Shown piece by piece: positions 1 to 8,139 of a DNA stretch of 64,000 bases. Position numbers and translations under genes: made by a program. The DNA lies in the NCBI RefSeq assembly GCF_019857225.1, contig NZ_JAFJSY010000040.1:1-64000 (forward strand), read 5' to 3'. How positions within the stretch are numbered: position 1 is the first letter of the stretch; each line of letters begins with the position of its first letter. Under the pieces are notes generated by a model. The model was not told where the DNA came from and did not search any database. It saw only the letters and a list, made by a program, of their open reading frames with translations. The DNA comes from Streptomyces plumbidurans. GTDB taxonomy: Bacteria; Actinomycetota; Actinomycetes; Streptomycetales; Streptomycetaceae.

Positions 1-157
1 AGAGGGTCGATCGGCAGAGGGTCAGTCGGCCGGGCGGGCAGCCGGCAGAGGGTCGATCGGCGGGGGCAGTCGGCAGGAAGTCAGTCGGCAGGAAGTCGGT
101 CGGCAGAGGGTCGATCGGCCGGGGGCAGTCGGCAGGGGGTCGGTCGGCAGGGGGTCA
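1..157. repeat. 15-bp tandem repeat array at the ureC 3' end
   Basis: A degenerate tandem array of a 15-bp unit close to GTCGGCAGGRRGTCR. Clear copies lie at 69-83, 84-98, 128-142 and 143-157, with more degenerate copies and insertions from base 1. The last copy contains the ureC stop codon (155-157), so the array abuts the coding end. No gene is supported inside it. Confidence 0.8.
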
Positions 158-1864
158 GAGGAAGTACAGGCGGTTGAGGGAGACCGAGTCGGCGGGCTGC
201 GAGCGGATCGGCTCGCCGTCGAGGGTGACCAGGCCCGTGCGCCCGTCGACGTCCACCGCTCCGGTACGGGAGTTGAGGCGCAGGTCGGCGGGGCCGATAC
301 CGCGGGTGCCGCGCACGGCGACCCTTCTTCTGCGCGTCGGCATGGTGTCGCCTCCCTGGTCGAGGGCGGCCTGCGCGACGAAGGCCACGGAGATCTCGGC
401 GGGCGTGGCGCCGTGCGCGCCGAACTGCGGCCCGAGGACCAGGGGTTCGCAGGTGTCGGTGGCCGCGTTCGGGTCGCCGGTCACGCCGTAGGCCGGAAAG
501 CCGGACTTGAGGACGAGCTGCGGCTTGGCGCCGAAGTACTCCGGCCGCCACAGCACGATGTCGGCCAGCTTCCCGGTCTCGATGGAGCCCACCTCGTGCG
601 CGAGGCCGTGGGCGATGGCGGGGTTGACGGTCAGCTTGGCGATGTAGCGCAGGACGCGCTCGTTGTCGTGCTCGTCCGGGGCGCCGAACTCGGCCTTCAT
701 CTTCCCGGCCATGGCGAACGTACGGCGGACCGTCTCGCCGGCCCGCCCCATGCCCTGCGCGTCGGAGGAGGTGATGCCGATCGCGCCCAGGTCGTGCAGT
801 ACGTCCTCGGCGCCCATCGTTCCGGCGCGGATGCGGTCACGGGCCATGGCGGCGTCGCCGGGCAGGTCGGTCTTCAGGTCGTGGACGGAGACGATCATGC
901 CGTAGTGCTCGGCGACCGCGTCCCGGCCGAAGGGCAGGGTGGGGTTGGTGGAGGAGCCGATGACGTTCGGCACGCCCGCCATCCTCAGGACGTTCGGGAC
1001 GTGCCCGCCGCCGCAGCCCTCGATGTGGAAGGCGTGGATGGTGCGCCCCTCCAGCACCTTCAGGGTGTCCTCGACCGACAGGCACTCGTTCAACCCGTCG
1101 CTGTGCAGGGCGACTTGGACGTCGTACTCCTCGGCGACCCGCAGCGCCGTGTCCAGCGCCCGGCTGTGGGCGCCCATGTCCTCGTGCACCTTGAAGCCGC
1201 TCGCGCCGCCCTCGGCCAGCGCCTCGATCAGCGGGGCCTCGCCGGACGACGAACCCCGGCCCAAAAAGCCGATGTTGACCGGCCAGGCGTCGAAGGCGCC
1301 GAACGCGTGCCGCAGCGCCCAGGGCGAGTTGACGCCGACGCCCCACACCGGGCCGAACTCCTGCCCGATGATCGTCGTCACGCCGGAGGCGAGCGATGCC
1401 TCCATGATGCGCGGCGACAGCAGATGCACGTGGGTGTCGACAGCACCGGCGGTGGCGATCAGCCCCTCGCCGGACACGATCGACGTACCCGTGCCGACCA
1501 CGACGTCGACCCCGCCGAGGGTGTCGGGGTTCCCGGCCCGTCCGATCGCGCAGATCCGCCCCTCACGGATGCCGATCGACACCTTCCGGATCCCCTGCAC
1601 GGCGTCGATCACGACGACGTTGCTGATCACGACGTCGCAGGTGTCGCGGACGGCCGCCGCCTTGAGGTGCAGCCCGTCGCGGGCGGTCTTGCCGAAGCCG
1701 GCCAGGAACTCGTCCCCGTACGCCTGCGCGTCGGACTCGACCCGGACCGTCAGACCGGAGTCGCCCAGGCGGATGCGGTCGCCGGCCCGGGGCCCGTGCG
1801 TGGCCGCGTACTCGTGGGGGGTGAGGCGGCGGGCCTCGGCGGGGTGTCCTCCGGGACGGCTCAT
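155..1864 (-). CDS. ureC: Urease alpha subunit (UreC), divergent type
   Basis: 569-residue nickel amidohydrolase subunit that would hydrolyse urea to ammonia and carbamate in the cytoplasm. The ATG at 1864 was chosen because it has AAGGAGG seven bases upstream and overlaps the upstream stop (ATGA). Metal ligands match Klebsiella urease with a constant offset: His145, His147, carbamylated Lys225, His254, His280 and Asp368; substrate His227 and catalytic Arg344 are also present. The mobile-flap cysteine (Klebsiella Cys319) is Val327, followed by the conserved flap histidine His328. Surrounding sequence departs strongly from canonical UreC, for example around residues 160-185. No ureEFGD accessory genes are visible here. 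It is coupled to the UreAB fusion. It could be a urease paralogue or an enzyme with another amide substrate. Confidence 0.85.
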   Translation of the reverse strand: MSRPGGHPAEARRLTPHEYAATHGPRAGDRIRLGDSGLTVRVESDAQAYGDEFLAGFGKTARDGLHLKAAAVRDTCDVVISNVVVIDAVQGIRKVSIGIREGRICAIGRAGNPDTLGGVDVVVGTGTSIVSGEGLIATAGAVDTHVHLLSPRIMEASLASGVTTIIGQEFGPVWGVGVNSPWALRHAFGAFDAWPVNIGFLGRGSSSGEAPLIEALAEGGASGFKVHEDMGAHSRALDTALRVAEEYDVQVALHSDGLNECLSVEDTLKVLEGRTIHAFHIEGCGGGHVPNVLRMAGVPNVIGSSTNPTLPFGRDAVAEHYGMIVSVHDLKTDLPGDAAMARDRIRAGTMGAEDVLHDLGAIGITSSDAQGMGRAGETVRRTFAMAGKMKAEFGAPDEHDNERVLRYIAKLTVNPAIAHGLAHEVGSIETGKLADIVLWRPEYFGAKPQLVLKSGFPAYGVTGDPNAATDTCEPLVLGPQFGAHGATPAEISVAFVAQAALDQGGDTMPTRRRRVAVRGTRGIGPADLRLNSRTGAVDVDGRTGLVTLDGEPIRSQPADSVSLNRLYFL

Positions 1865-2565
1865 CGCCCGGCCTCCTTGTCGGGCGTGTGCGGTACGCCG
1901 AGATAGCCGCACGCGGCGGCGCGGCGCAGCGCCTCCTCGCGGGCGCCGGGCGCGTCCAGCGGTCCGTCGACGAGGCCGGCGAACCCGATGGCGACGCGGG
2001 CGCCGCCGATGGGCACGAGGCCGACCTCCGCGGACTCCCCCGGACCGAAGCGCACCGACGAACCGGCGGGCACCGCGAGCCTCATGCCGTAGGCGTCGGC
2101 GCGCGGGAAGTCGAGGCGCGGGTTGGCCTCGAAGAAGTGGAAGTGGGAGGTGACGGAGACGGGCACGGTGGCGGTGTTGGTGACCGTCAGCCGCAGTACC
2201 GGCTCGGGTTCGGCGTGCGGCAGTCCCGGCAACAGCGCCCCCGGCGCCTCGTCGCCGAGCCCGCCGCCGATCGGGTCGCTCACCACGGCGAGCCGTGAGC
2301 CGTCGTCGAAGACGGCCTCGACATGCACCTCGGTGACCACGTCCGCGACGCCGGGCAGCACGTCGGACGGACCGAGGACGGACCGGGCACGCTCGACGGC
2401 CTCGGCGAGCCGGGCGCCGTCGCGGGCGGCCTCGCAGACGGTGTCCGCGATGAGCGCGGTCGCCTCGGGGACGTTGAGCCGCAGCCCGCGGGCGCGGCGG
2501 GCACGGGCCAGCTCGGCGGCTCCGAAGAGCAGCAGCCGGTCACGTTCCGTGGGGGTCAGTCTCAC
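1861..2565 (-). CDS. Urease gamma-beta fusion (UreAB)
   Basis: 234-residue fusion of the urease gamma subunit (roughly residues 1-100, opening MRLTPTERDRLLLF) and the beta subunit (roughly 110-225, including the EANPRLDF-like segment). The GTG at 2565 is favoured over an upstream ATG because GGAGG lies seven bases before it and the gamma domain begins exactly there. The TGA overlaps the ureC ATG, so the two are translationally coupled. Fused UreAB proteins are known in several actinobacteria. It is transcribed divergently from the NCS1 permease through a 177-bp region rich in repeats. Confidence 0.88.
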   Translation of the reverse strand: MRLTPTERDRLLLFGAAELARARRARGLRLNVPEATALIADTVCEAARDGARLAEAVERARSVLGPSDVLPGVADVVTEVHVEAVFDDGSRLAVVSDPIGGGLGDEAPGALLPGLPHAEPEPVLRLTVTNTATVPVSVTSHFHFFEANPRLDFPRADAYGMRLAVPAGSSVRFGPGESAEVGLVPIGGARVAIGFAGLVDGPLDAPGAREEALRRAAACGYLGVPHTPDKEAGR

Positions 2566-2593
2566 GCAGCGACACCTCCTTGCCTTCCCTGAC

Positions 2594-2661
2594 TTAGAAC
2601 AACACTCTAAACAATAAATCCGCAAGCCCTCAGGCATTGACGCCTGATCCTCAAGGCGTCA
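2594..2661. promoter_or_regulatory. Inverted repeats between ureAB and the permease
   Basis: Two candidate operators in the divergent region: TTAGA at 2594-2598 with TCTAA at 2606-2610, and TGACGCCT at 2638-2645 with AGGCGTCA at 2654-2661 (8-bp arms, 8-base spacer). The sequence is directly visible; regulator binding is inference. Confidence 0.45.
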
Positions 2662-2670
2662 CATTGAACG

Positions 2671-2710
2671 TCGCTCTAACTTGCTCCGACTTGCTTCACC
2701 TTGCTCGAAC
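2671..2710. repeat. Four 10-bp phased direct repeats
   Basis: Successive decamers TCGCTCTAAC, TTGCTCCGAC, TTGCTTCACC and TTGCTCGAAC repeat with an exact 10-bp period, one helical turn, ending 20 bases before the permease ribosome binding site. They would present the same face of DNA four times. Confidence 0.6.
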
Positions 2711-2742
2711 CTGCCGAGGCGGCCGATCGAAGGAGACCAGCC

Positions 2743-4218
2743 ATGCCGATGGAACAGCGCGGCGTCGACACCATCCCGGACGAGGAACGCACCAGCGGTC
2801 CACGCGATCTCGTGTCGATCCTGCTGGGTTCCAACCTCTGTCTGGGCGTGATCATCTTCGGCTGGCTGCCGCCGTCCTTCGGTCTCGACTGGTGGGGCTC
2901 GCTGAGCTCGATCGTCGTGGGCACGGTGGCCGGTACGGCGCTGACGGCGCCGCTGGCCCTGATCTCCCTGCGCACGGCGACCAACCTGTCCACCTCCTCC
3001 GGCGCGCAGTTCGGTGTCCGCGGCCGGCTGGTCGGCTCGGTCGTCGGCCTGCTGCTGGCCCTCGGCTACACCGCGCTGACCGTGTGGATCGGCGGGGACG
3101 TGATGGTCGGCGCACTGGGCCGCCTCGTCGGCCTGCCGGCCGACGGCCTCTCCTACGGCGTCGTCTACGGACTGCTCGCGGCGGCGACGGTCGCGGGCGC
3201 GGTGTACGGCTATCGCGTACTGCTCGCCATGTCCCGCGTCCTGGCGATCGGCATGACGGCCCTGCTGGTGCTCGGAATCGTCGCGTACGCCCCGCACTTC
3301 ACGGCTGCGGCGCTGCCCGGAGCGGGCGGCTATCTGCTGGGCGGCTTCTGGCCGACGTGGTTTTTGGCCACGGTGGCGGCGGGGCTGTCGGGACCCATCG
3401 CCTTCATCACCCTGCTCGGCGACTACACCCGCTACATCTCCCCGGCCCGCCACTCCTCTCGCCGCGTCCTGCACGCGACCTGGCTCGGTCTGATCCTCGG
3501 CCTGCTGGTGCCCCAACTCTTCGGCACCTTCACGGCGTTCGCGGCCCGCGCGTCGGCGGACTACGCGGGCCCGCTGGTCTCGGCGTCCCCCACCTGGTAC
3601 CTGATCCCGCTGCTCCTGTCGGCCTCCGCAGGGTCGGTCGGCAACGCGGGCCTGATGCTCTACTCCATGGGCCTCGACCTGGACGCCATCCTGCCCCGCG
3701 CCTCCCGCGCCCGCGCCACCTACACGGTCGCCGTCGTCGCCACGGTCTGCGTCTTCACCGGCCACTACTACTCCAGCACCCAGGACGCCATGACGTCCTT
3801 CGTCCTCCTCCTCACCGCGATCGGCACCCCCTGGGCCGTCATCACCCTCATCGGCTTCGCCCGCTGCCGAGGCGTGTACGACGCGGACGCCCTCCAGGTC
3901 TTCAACCGCCGCTCACGGGGCGGCGTTTACTGGTACCGCGCGGGCTGGAACATCCCGGCGACGGTGTCGTGGGCAGTGGGCGCGGCGATCGGCCTGCTCG
4001 CGGTGTCCCTGCCGTCGTACGAGGGCCCGCTGCTGTCACTGACGGGCGGGGTGGACTGCAGCTTCGTGCTGTCGGGGCTGGCGGGCGGCGCGACGTACCT
4101 GTTGCTGCACCCCCGGGCGCATCCTCAGCCGGGTCCGGCCCTCTCAGCCCGTCCGGCGCTTGAGGACGAGGCCGTTCAGGCCGAAGCGGGGGGCCTGGGG
4201 GGCGCAGCCCCCCAGTAG
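2743..4218 (+). CDS. NCS1-family nucleobase/cytosine-type permease
   Basis: 491-residue integral membrane transporter of the nucleobase:cation symporter-1 family, with about 12 hydrophobic segments beginning at DLVSILLGSNLCLG. Family members import cytosine, purines, allantoin, hydantoin or thiamine precursors; the substrate is not readable here. The ATG at 2743 has AAGGAG seven bases upstream (2730-2735). Divergence from the urease pair suggests nitrogen scavenging. The last 24 residues (SARPALEDEAVQAEAG and following) are encoded by a dispersed Streptomyces intergenic repeat, so the native stop seems lost and translation ends at the TAG directly after that repeat. Confidence 0.88.
   Translation: MPMEQRGVDTIPDEERTSGPRDLVSILLGSNLCLGVIIFGWLPPSFGLDWWGSLSSIVVGTVAGTALTAPLALISLRTATNLSTSSGAQFGVRGRLVGSVVGLLLALGYTALTVWIGGDVMVGALGRLVGLPADGLSYGVVYGLLAAATVAGAVYGYRVLLAMSRVLAIGMTALLVLGIVAYAPHFTAAALPGAGGYLLGGFWPTWFLATVAAGLSGPIAFITLLGDYTRYISPARHSSRRVLHATWLGLILGLLVPQLFGTFTAFAARASADYAGPLVSASPTWYLIPLLLSASAGSVGNAGLMLYSMGLDLDAILPRASRARATYTVAVVATVCVFTGHYYSSTQDAMTSFVLLLTAIGTPWAVITLIGFARCRGVYDADALQVFNRRSRGGVYWYRAGWNIPATVSWAVGAAIGLLAVSLPSYEGPLLSLTGGVDCSFVLSGLAGGATYLLLHPRAHPQPGPALSARPALEDEAVQAEAGGLGGAAPQ
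4145..4215. repeat. Dispersed Streptomyces intergenic repeat, copy 1
   Basis: About 70 bp starting CAGCCCGTCCGGCGCTTGAGG and ending in a self-complementary CTGGGGGGCGCAGCCCCCCAG. A second copy lies at 19088-19158. This type is common between Streptomyces genes; here it forms the 3' end of the permease reading frame. Confidence 0.8.
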
Positions 4219-4241
4219 GGCCACCCCCGACACCCCCCGGC

Positions 4242-5561
4242 TCACCCCGGCTCCAGCCCCGGCAGGAACTCCGCCGAGCCGAACGCCGGCTTCAGATCCG
4301 TGAACCACGTGGCCCCTTCGTCGTACGCCGCGAAGAACGGCCGGTCGACGAGGCCGGGATCACGGGCCTGGATCAGATGCAGCACGAAGACCTTCTCACC
4401 GGCCACCTCCGCGACACCGTCCACGCACACCTTGCCCGGCATCGCGGACATCACCGGTCCCCGGACGGTGCGGGCAAGGCCCGAAACACGGGAGTAGGCG
4501 TCACGGAAGATCTGGTGGCCCCGGAACAGCGGGACCCCGAAGTACCCCTGCGGCCCGGTGTCCCGCTCCACGAACTGGTAGTACGGGACTGCCCCCAGCG
4601 TGGTCGTCACGTCCCACAGCTCGGCCCACGCCTCGGCGCTGTCGTTGATGCCGGCCACCAGCGGACCCTGGCAGCGGATCACGGCCCCGGAGTCGCGGAC
4701 CCGGCGCATGGCCTCCCGCACGACTGGCGGCCGCAGCTCCTGCGGATGCGTGAAGTGGGCCATCAGCGCGAGATGGCGGCCGCTCGCCACGACCTGCTCG
4801 AACAGCCGCAGCAGGTCGTCGGCGTCGCGGTCGGTCGTGAAGCGGTACGGCCAGAAGGCGAGCGACTTGGTGCCGATGCGGATGGAGCGCACGGTGTCGA
4901 TCTTCAACAGCGGCTCCACGTAACGCCGTAGTACCTCCGTGCTCATCACCAGCGGGTCGCCGCCCGTGATCAAGGTGCTGGTGACCTCGGGGTGGGCGCG
5001 CAGATAGGCGGACGTGGTCGCGATGTCGTCGGTGGCGATGCGCAGTTCGGACTCGCCGACGAACTGCGGCCAGCGGAAGCAGTAGGTGCAGTAGGCGTGG
5101 CAGGTCTGGCCCTGGCGCGGGAAGATCAGCACCGTTTCCGGGTACTTGTGCTGGAGCCCGGTGAGCCGCTGCCCTTCGTGCACGGGGACGTTGGCGTCGA
5201 GCTGGCCGGAGGGGTGCGGATTGAGCCTCATCCGGATCTCGTGCGCGGCGCGCTGGATCTCGGCGCGCGGCGCCTCCCGGACCAGCAGGTCGGCCATCTG
5301 CCGCAGATCGGGCGCGGGCAACATGCCGGTCTGCGGGAAGGTCAGCCGGAAGATCGGGTCCTCGGGGACCGCCGCCCAGTCGATCAGCTCGTCGACGACG
5401 TAGGAGTTCGTACGGAACGGCAGCACCGACGAGACGGCCCGCAGGGCGAGCCGCTCGGTGTCGGGCAGGGAGACGCGCTGCAGCAGACCGTCCAGGTCAC
5501 GGGGCGTGAAAGCGCGAAAACGCGGGCTCGCGTGATGAGCGAGGTGGAGCGCTGAACTCAT
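4242..5561 (-). CDS. KamA-family radical SAM protein (lysine 2,3-aminomutase-like)
   Basis: 439 residues. The radical-SAM cluster motif CHAYCTYC supplies Cys154, Cys158 and Cys161 for a 4Fe-4S centre, and Lys377 in AMPGKVCVDG fits the PLP lysine of aminomutases. Family members use SAM radical chemistry with PLP to move an amino group from alpha to beta carbon. It is longer than EpmB-type enzymes, so a free amino acid substrate is possible but unproven. The ATG at 5561 is preferred because residues before it in the open frame are compositionally non-coding; the ribosome site is weak (GAGG 12 bases upstream). It follows the 356-residue membrane protein by 32 bases and is probably co-transcribed with it. 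Confidence 0.85.
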   Translation of the reverse strand: MSSALHLAHHASPRFRAFTPRDLDGLLQRVSLPDTERLALRAVSSVLPFRTNSYVVDELIDWAAVPEDPIFRLTFPQTGMLPAPDLRQMADLLVREAPRAEIQRAAHEIRMRLNPHPSGQLDANVPVHEGQRLTGLQHKYPETVLIFPRQGQTCHAYCTYCFRWPQFVGESELRIATDDIATTSAYLRAHPEVTSTLITGGDPLVMSTEVLRRYVEPLLKIDTVRSIRIGTKSLAFWPYRFTTDRDADDLLRLFEQVVASGRHLALMAHFTHPQELRPPVVREAMRRVRDSGAVIRCQGPLVAGINDSAEAWAELWDVTTTLGAVPYYQFVERDTGPQGYFGVPLFRGHQIFRDAYSRVSGLARTVRGPVMSAMPGKVCVDGVAEVAGEKVFVLHLIQARDPGLVDRPFFAAYDEGATWFTDLKPAFGSAEFLPGLEPG

Positions 5562-5575
5562 GTGTGGCAAGGCCT

Positions 5576-5611
5576 CTATTCCGTGACCAGGACCTATTCC
5601 GTGACCGGGAC
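5576..5611. repeat. 18-bp tandem duplication across a stop codon
   Basis: CTATTCCGTGACCAGGAC (5576-5593) and CTATTCCGTGACCGGGAC (5594-5611) are adjacent copies differing by one base. On the minus strand both keep frame, so V-T-E-stop is followed by another V-T-E-stop. Confidence 0.85.
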
Positions 5612-6664
5612 CTGCGGCCGCAACTCGACGAAGGCGGCCGCCGACGCATCGTACTTCTCTGCGAAGTTCTGCCTCAGCACCTCGTGCAGCTCGCTCTCGT
5701 CGTCGACGACGATCAGCTCGTGGGCGTCCTGCACATGCAAGGCATCGCTGTACGCGGAGAGTTGGTCGAGGCGATGGCGCGCCATGTACGACACGAGGTC
5801 GTGTCCGGCGACGTACAGGCAGTCGTCGACGTGGACGAAGCGACAGCTGAACTCGCGGCGGCCGTCGGTCGCGTCGACCAGCGTGACCGGCAGATGGGTG
5901 AACCGGTCCATGGGCTTGCTCTGCTGCCACAGCTCGTCGAACCTCTGCTCGACGAAGGCGCCGAGCGGAGAGCGTACGGCGACTTCGAGCTGGACTCCCT
6001 CGCCGGAGAGCCGGCCGACCGTGAGGAAGGAGACGAGGGAGCGCTCGTCCCAGCGGTAGAGCGTCACACCCGGTGAGGTCGAACAGAGCCGGACCTCCAG
6101 GAACTGGCTGGAGTTGTCGTCGAGGCGGCGCGCGAACTGGCTGAGTGTCCGCAGGTTGCGCAGGATGTCGCGGCGGATGTCGTCGCTCTGCTCGCCGAGT
6201 TCACGGCCGCGCAGGATGGCGGCGAGGGAGTCGGGGTCGAGGAGCAGGATCTGCACCCGGGCACCGTGCGCGGTGGCGGCCTTGACGCCGCGGAAGAGGC
6301 GGTCGGAGTACTGCGGGCCGAACAGGTTGGAGAAGGTGTCGAGCACCTTCACGTTCGAGGTCGACCCGTAGACCTGGGCGCTGAACCACTCGTAGTCGAG
6401 CCGGGTGTGTTCGCGGACCCGGCCCTCCTGGGCGCGGGAGATGAGCGGGCCGATCACGAACACGGTGATGACGACGCCGACGAGATCGGTGCCCAGGTTG
6501 AGGGTGAGGTTCTCGCCGTAGTTCTCCATGCGCGCGGCGAACCACAGCAGCATCCCGGCGCACCCCGCCAGCAGGGCGAGCACCGTGAGGCTCTGGGGGC
6601 GGCGTGGGGTGCGTAACGCACGGATCAGCCAGCGCGGCCTCGACGTAGGCGTCCGCCCGTTCAC
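5594..6664 (-). CDS. Two-TM membrane protein of unknown function
   Basis: 356 residues; family not recognised. The GTG at 6664 has a GGGAGGGAG ribosome site about eight bases upstream. A basic N-terminus precedes two membrane segments (roughly residues 25-43 and 57-75). A soluble domain of about 270 residues follows; its pattern of VKVLDTFSNLF and VQILLLDPDS strands resembles the phospholipase D-like fold, but no HKD motif is present. Its proximity to the radical-SAM gene suggests one transcript. It could be a membrane-anchored sensor or a degenerate PLD-fold protein. Confidence 0.7.
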   Translation of the reverse strand: MNGRTPTSRPRWLIRALRTPRRPQSLTVLALLAGCAGMLLWFAARMENYGENLTLNLGTDLVGVVITVFVIGPLISRAQEGRVREHTRLDYEWFSAQVYGSTSNVKVLDTFSNLFGPQYSDRLFRGVKAATAHGARVQILLLDPDSLAAILRGRELGEQSDDIRRDILRNLRTLSQFARRLDDNSSQFLEVRLCSTSPGVTLYRWDERSLVSFLTVGRLSGEGVQLEVAVRSPLGAFVEQRFDELWQQSKPMDRFTHLPVTLVDATDGRREFSCRFVHVDDCLYVAGHDLVSYMARHRLDQLSAYSDALHVQDAHELIVVDDESELHEVLRQNFAEKYDASAAAFVELRPQVPVTE

Positions 6665-6800
6665 CCGTACTCCCTCCCCCGGCCGGATCCGCGCACGGGG
6701 CAGCGCGCTCCCCCGCGGAATCAGTGGATACCCGCCTGGGGGAGGCACTACTCGTCGAACGAACTACCGGCCGTGGCGCGGAGGTTGGAGAGGGTTGGGC

Positions 6801-7889
6801 TCAGCCGAGCGGGTGCATCCACCCGTGGTCGTCCTTCGCCGTGCCGCGCTGGATGTTCAGCAGGGCCTCGCGGAGGGTGACCGTGACCTTGCCGGGCTCG
6901 CCGCCCGACTGCTGCCATTCGGCGTTCGCGCGCTTGACCGTGCCGACCGGGGTGATGACGGCGGCGGTGCCGCAGGCGAAGACCTCGGTGAGGGTGCCGT
7001 TCTCGGCGTCGCGCTGCCACTGGTCGATGGAGACGCGGCCCTCCTCGGACTCGTAGCCGAGGTCGCGGGCGACGGTGAGGAGGCTGTCGCGGGTGACGCC
7101 CTCCAGGATGGAACCGGTGAGGGTGGGCGTGATGATCTTGTCGCCGTAGACGAAGTACAGGTTCATGCCGCCGAGTTCCTCGACCCACTTGTGCTCGACC
7201 GCGTCGAGGTAGCAGACCTGGTCGCAGCCCTTGGCGGCGGCCTCGGCCTGGGCGAGCAGGGAGGCGGCGTAGTTGCCGCCGGTCTTGGCGTCGCCCATGC
7301 CGCCGGGGACGGCGCGCACACGGTCCTCGGAGAGCCAGATGGAGACCGGCCTGACACCGCCCGGGAAGTAGGCACCGGCCGGGGAGGCGATGACCAGGAA
7401 GAGGTACTCGCCCGCGGGCCTGACCCCGAGGCCGACCTCGGTCGCGATCATGAACGGGCGCAGATAGAGCGACTCCTCGCCGCCGTGCGCGGGCACCCAG
7501 TCCTTGTCCTGCTGGACCAGCACGTCGCAGGCCTCGATGAACGTCTCGACCGGCAGCTCGGGCATGCCGAGCCGGTGCGCCGAGCGCTGGAAGCGGCGGG
7601 CGTTCATCTCGGGACGGAAGGTGGCGACCGTGCCGTCGGGCTGGCGGTAGGCCTTGAGGCCCTCGAAGATCTCCTGCGCGTAGTGCAGGACCATCGTGGC
7701 GGGGTCGATGGAGAGCGGGGCGTACGGGACGAGCTGACCGTCGTGCCAGCCGCGGCCCTCCGTCCACTTGATCGTCACCATGTGGTCGGTGAAGTGGCGG
7801 CCGAACCCGGGGTTCTCCAGGATCGCCGCGCGCTCGGCGGCGGCGAGCGGGCTGGCGGAGGGCTTGAGCTCGATCGTGGGCGTCGTCAT
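6801..7889 (-). CDS. ilvE: Branched-chain amino acid aminotransferase
   Basis: 362-residue class IV PLP aminotransferase catalysing the last step of leucine, isoleucine and valine synthesis and the first step of their breakdown. The PLP lysine is Lys202 in GDAKTGGNY, the same number as in the human enzyme, and the segment FEGLKAYR near residue 75 is typical of the long actinobacterial/eukaryotic-type group. AAGGA lies about 10 bases before the ATG. It lies downstream of leuB but a terminator and a 250-bp gap separate them, so it probably has its own promoter. The product also feeds branched-chain CoA starter units in Streptomyces. Confidence 0.97.
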   Translation of the reverse strand: MTTPTIELKPSASPLAAAERAAILENPGFGRHFTDHMVTIKWTEGRGWHDGQLVPYAPLSIDPATMVLHYAQEIFEGLKAYRQPDGTVATFRPEMNARRFQRSAHRLGMPELPVETFIEACDVLVQQDKDWVPAHGGEESLYLRPFMIATEVGLGVRPAGEYLFLVIASPAGAYFPGGVRPVSIWLSEDRVRAVPGGMGDAKTGGNYAASLLAQAEAAAKGCDQVCYLDAVEHKWVEELGGMNLYFVYGDKIITPTLTGSILEGVTRDSLLTVARDLGYESEEGRVSIDQWQRDAENGTLTEVFACGTAAVITPVGTVKRANAEWQQSGGEPGKVTVTLREALLNIQRGTAKDDHGWMHPLG

Positions 7890-7998
7890 GAGTGGTTGTC
7901 CTTCACCGGTTGTGTGTGACGGGCCGCGCTCACGCCGTACTGACCGTGACCAGTAGTAGGACGTCCGAGCATTGCCTCATTCCGCGGCTCCGCGTTCG

Positions 7999-8004
7999 AT
8001 TATC
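7999..8004 (-). promoter_or_regulatory. Possible -10 element for ilvE
   Basis: On the minus strand GATAAT matches the -10 consensus at five of six positions, about 110 bases upstream of the ilvE ATG. The matching -35 candidate 17 bases upstream (TTCGTC) is poor, so this is tentative. Confidence 0.3.
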
Positions 8005-8082
8005 GCAAGGCGGAGCACGTGGACGAAACGGCGTGAAATGCGGCCCAGGGGATGATGGTGGCACCCGGCGGGGACAGAGCGA

Positions 8083-8115
8083 AAGCCGCCGGGTGCGGAT
8101 GCGACCCGGCGGCTT
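8083..8115 (-). terminator. Terminator downstream of leuB
   Basis: Perfect 12-bp inverted repeat AAGCCGCCGGGT / ACCCGGCGGCTT with a 9-base loop, starting 25 bases after the leuB stop. There is no long U tract, as is usual in Streptomyces. Confidence 0.75.
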
Positions 8116-8139
8116 CGAAAGGTTTCGAGTGAGCCCGGG

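Noticed and set aside
5562..5930. N-terminal extension of the radical-SAM protein
   Set aside because: Arg-rich shadow composition overlapping the end of the upstream gene; family similarity starts after the ATG at 5561.
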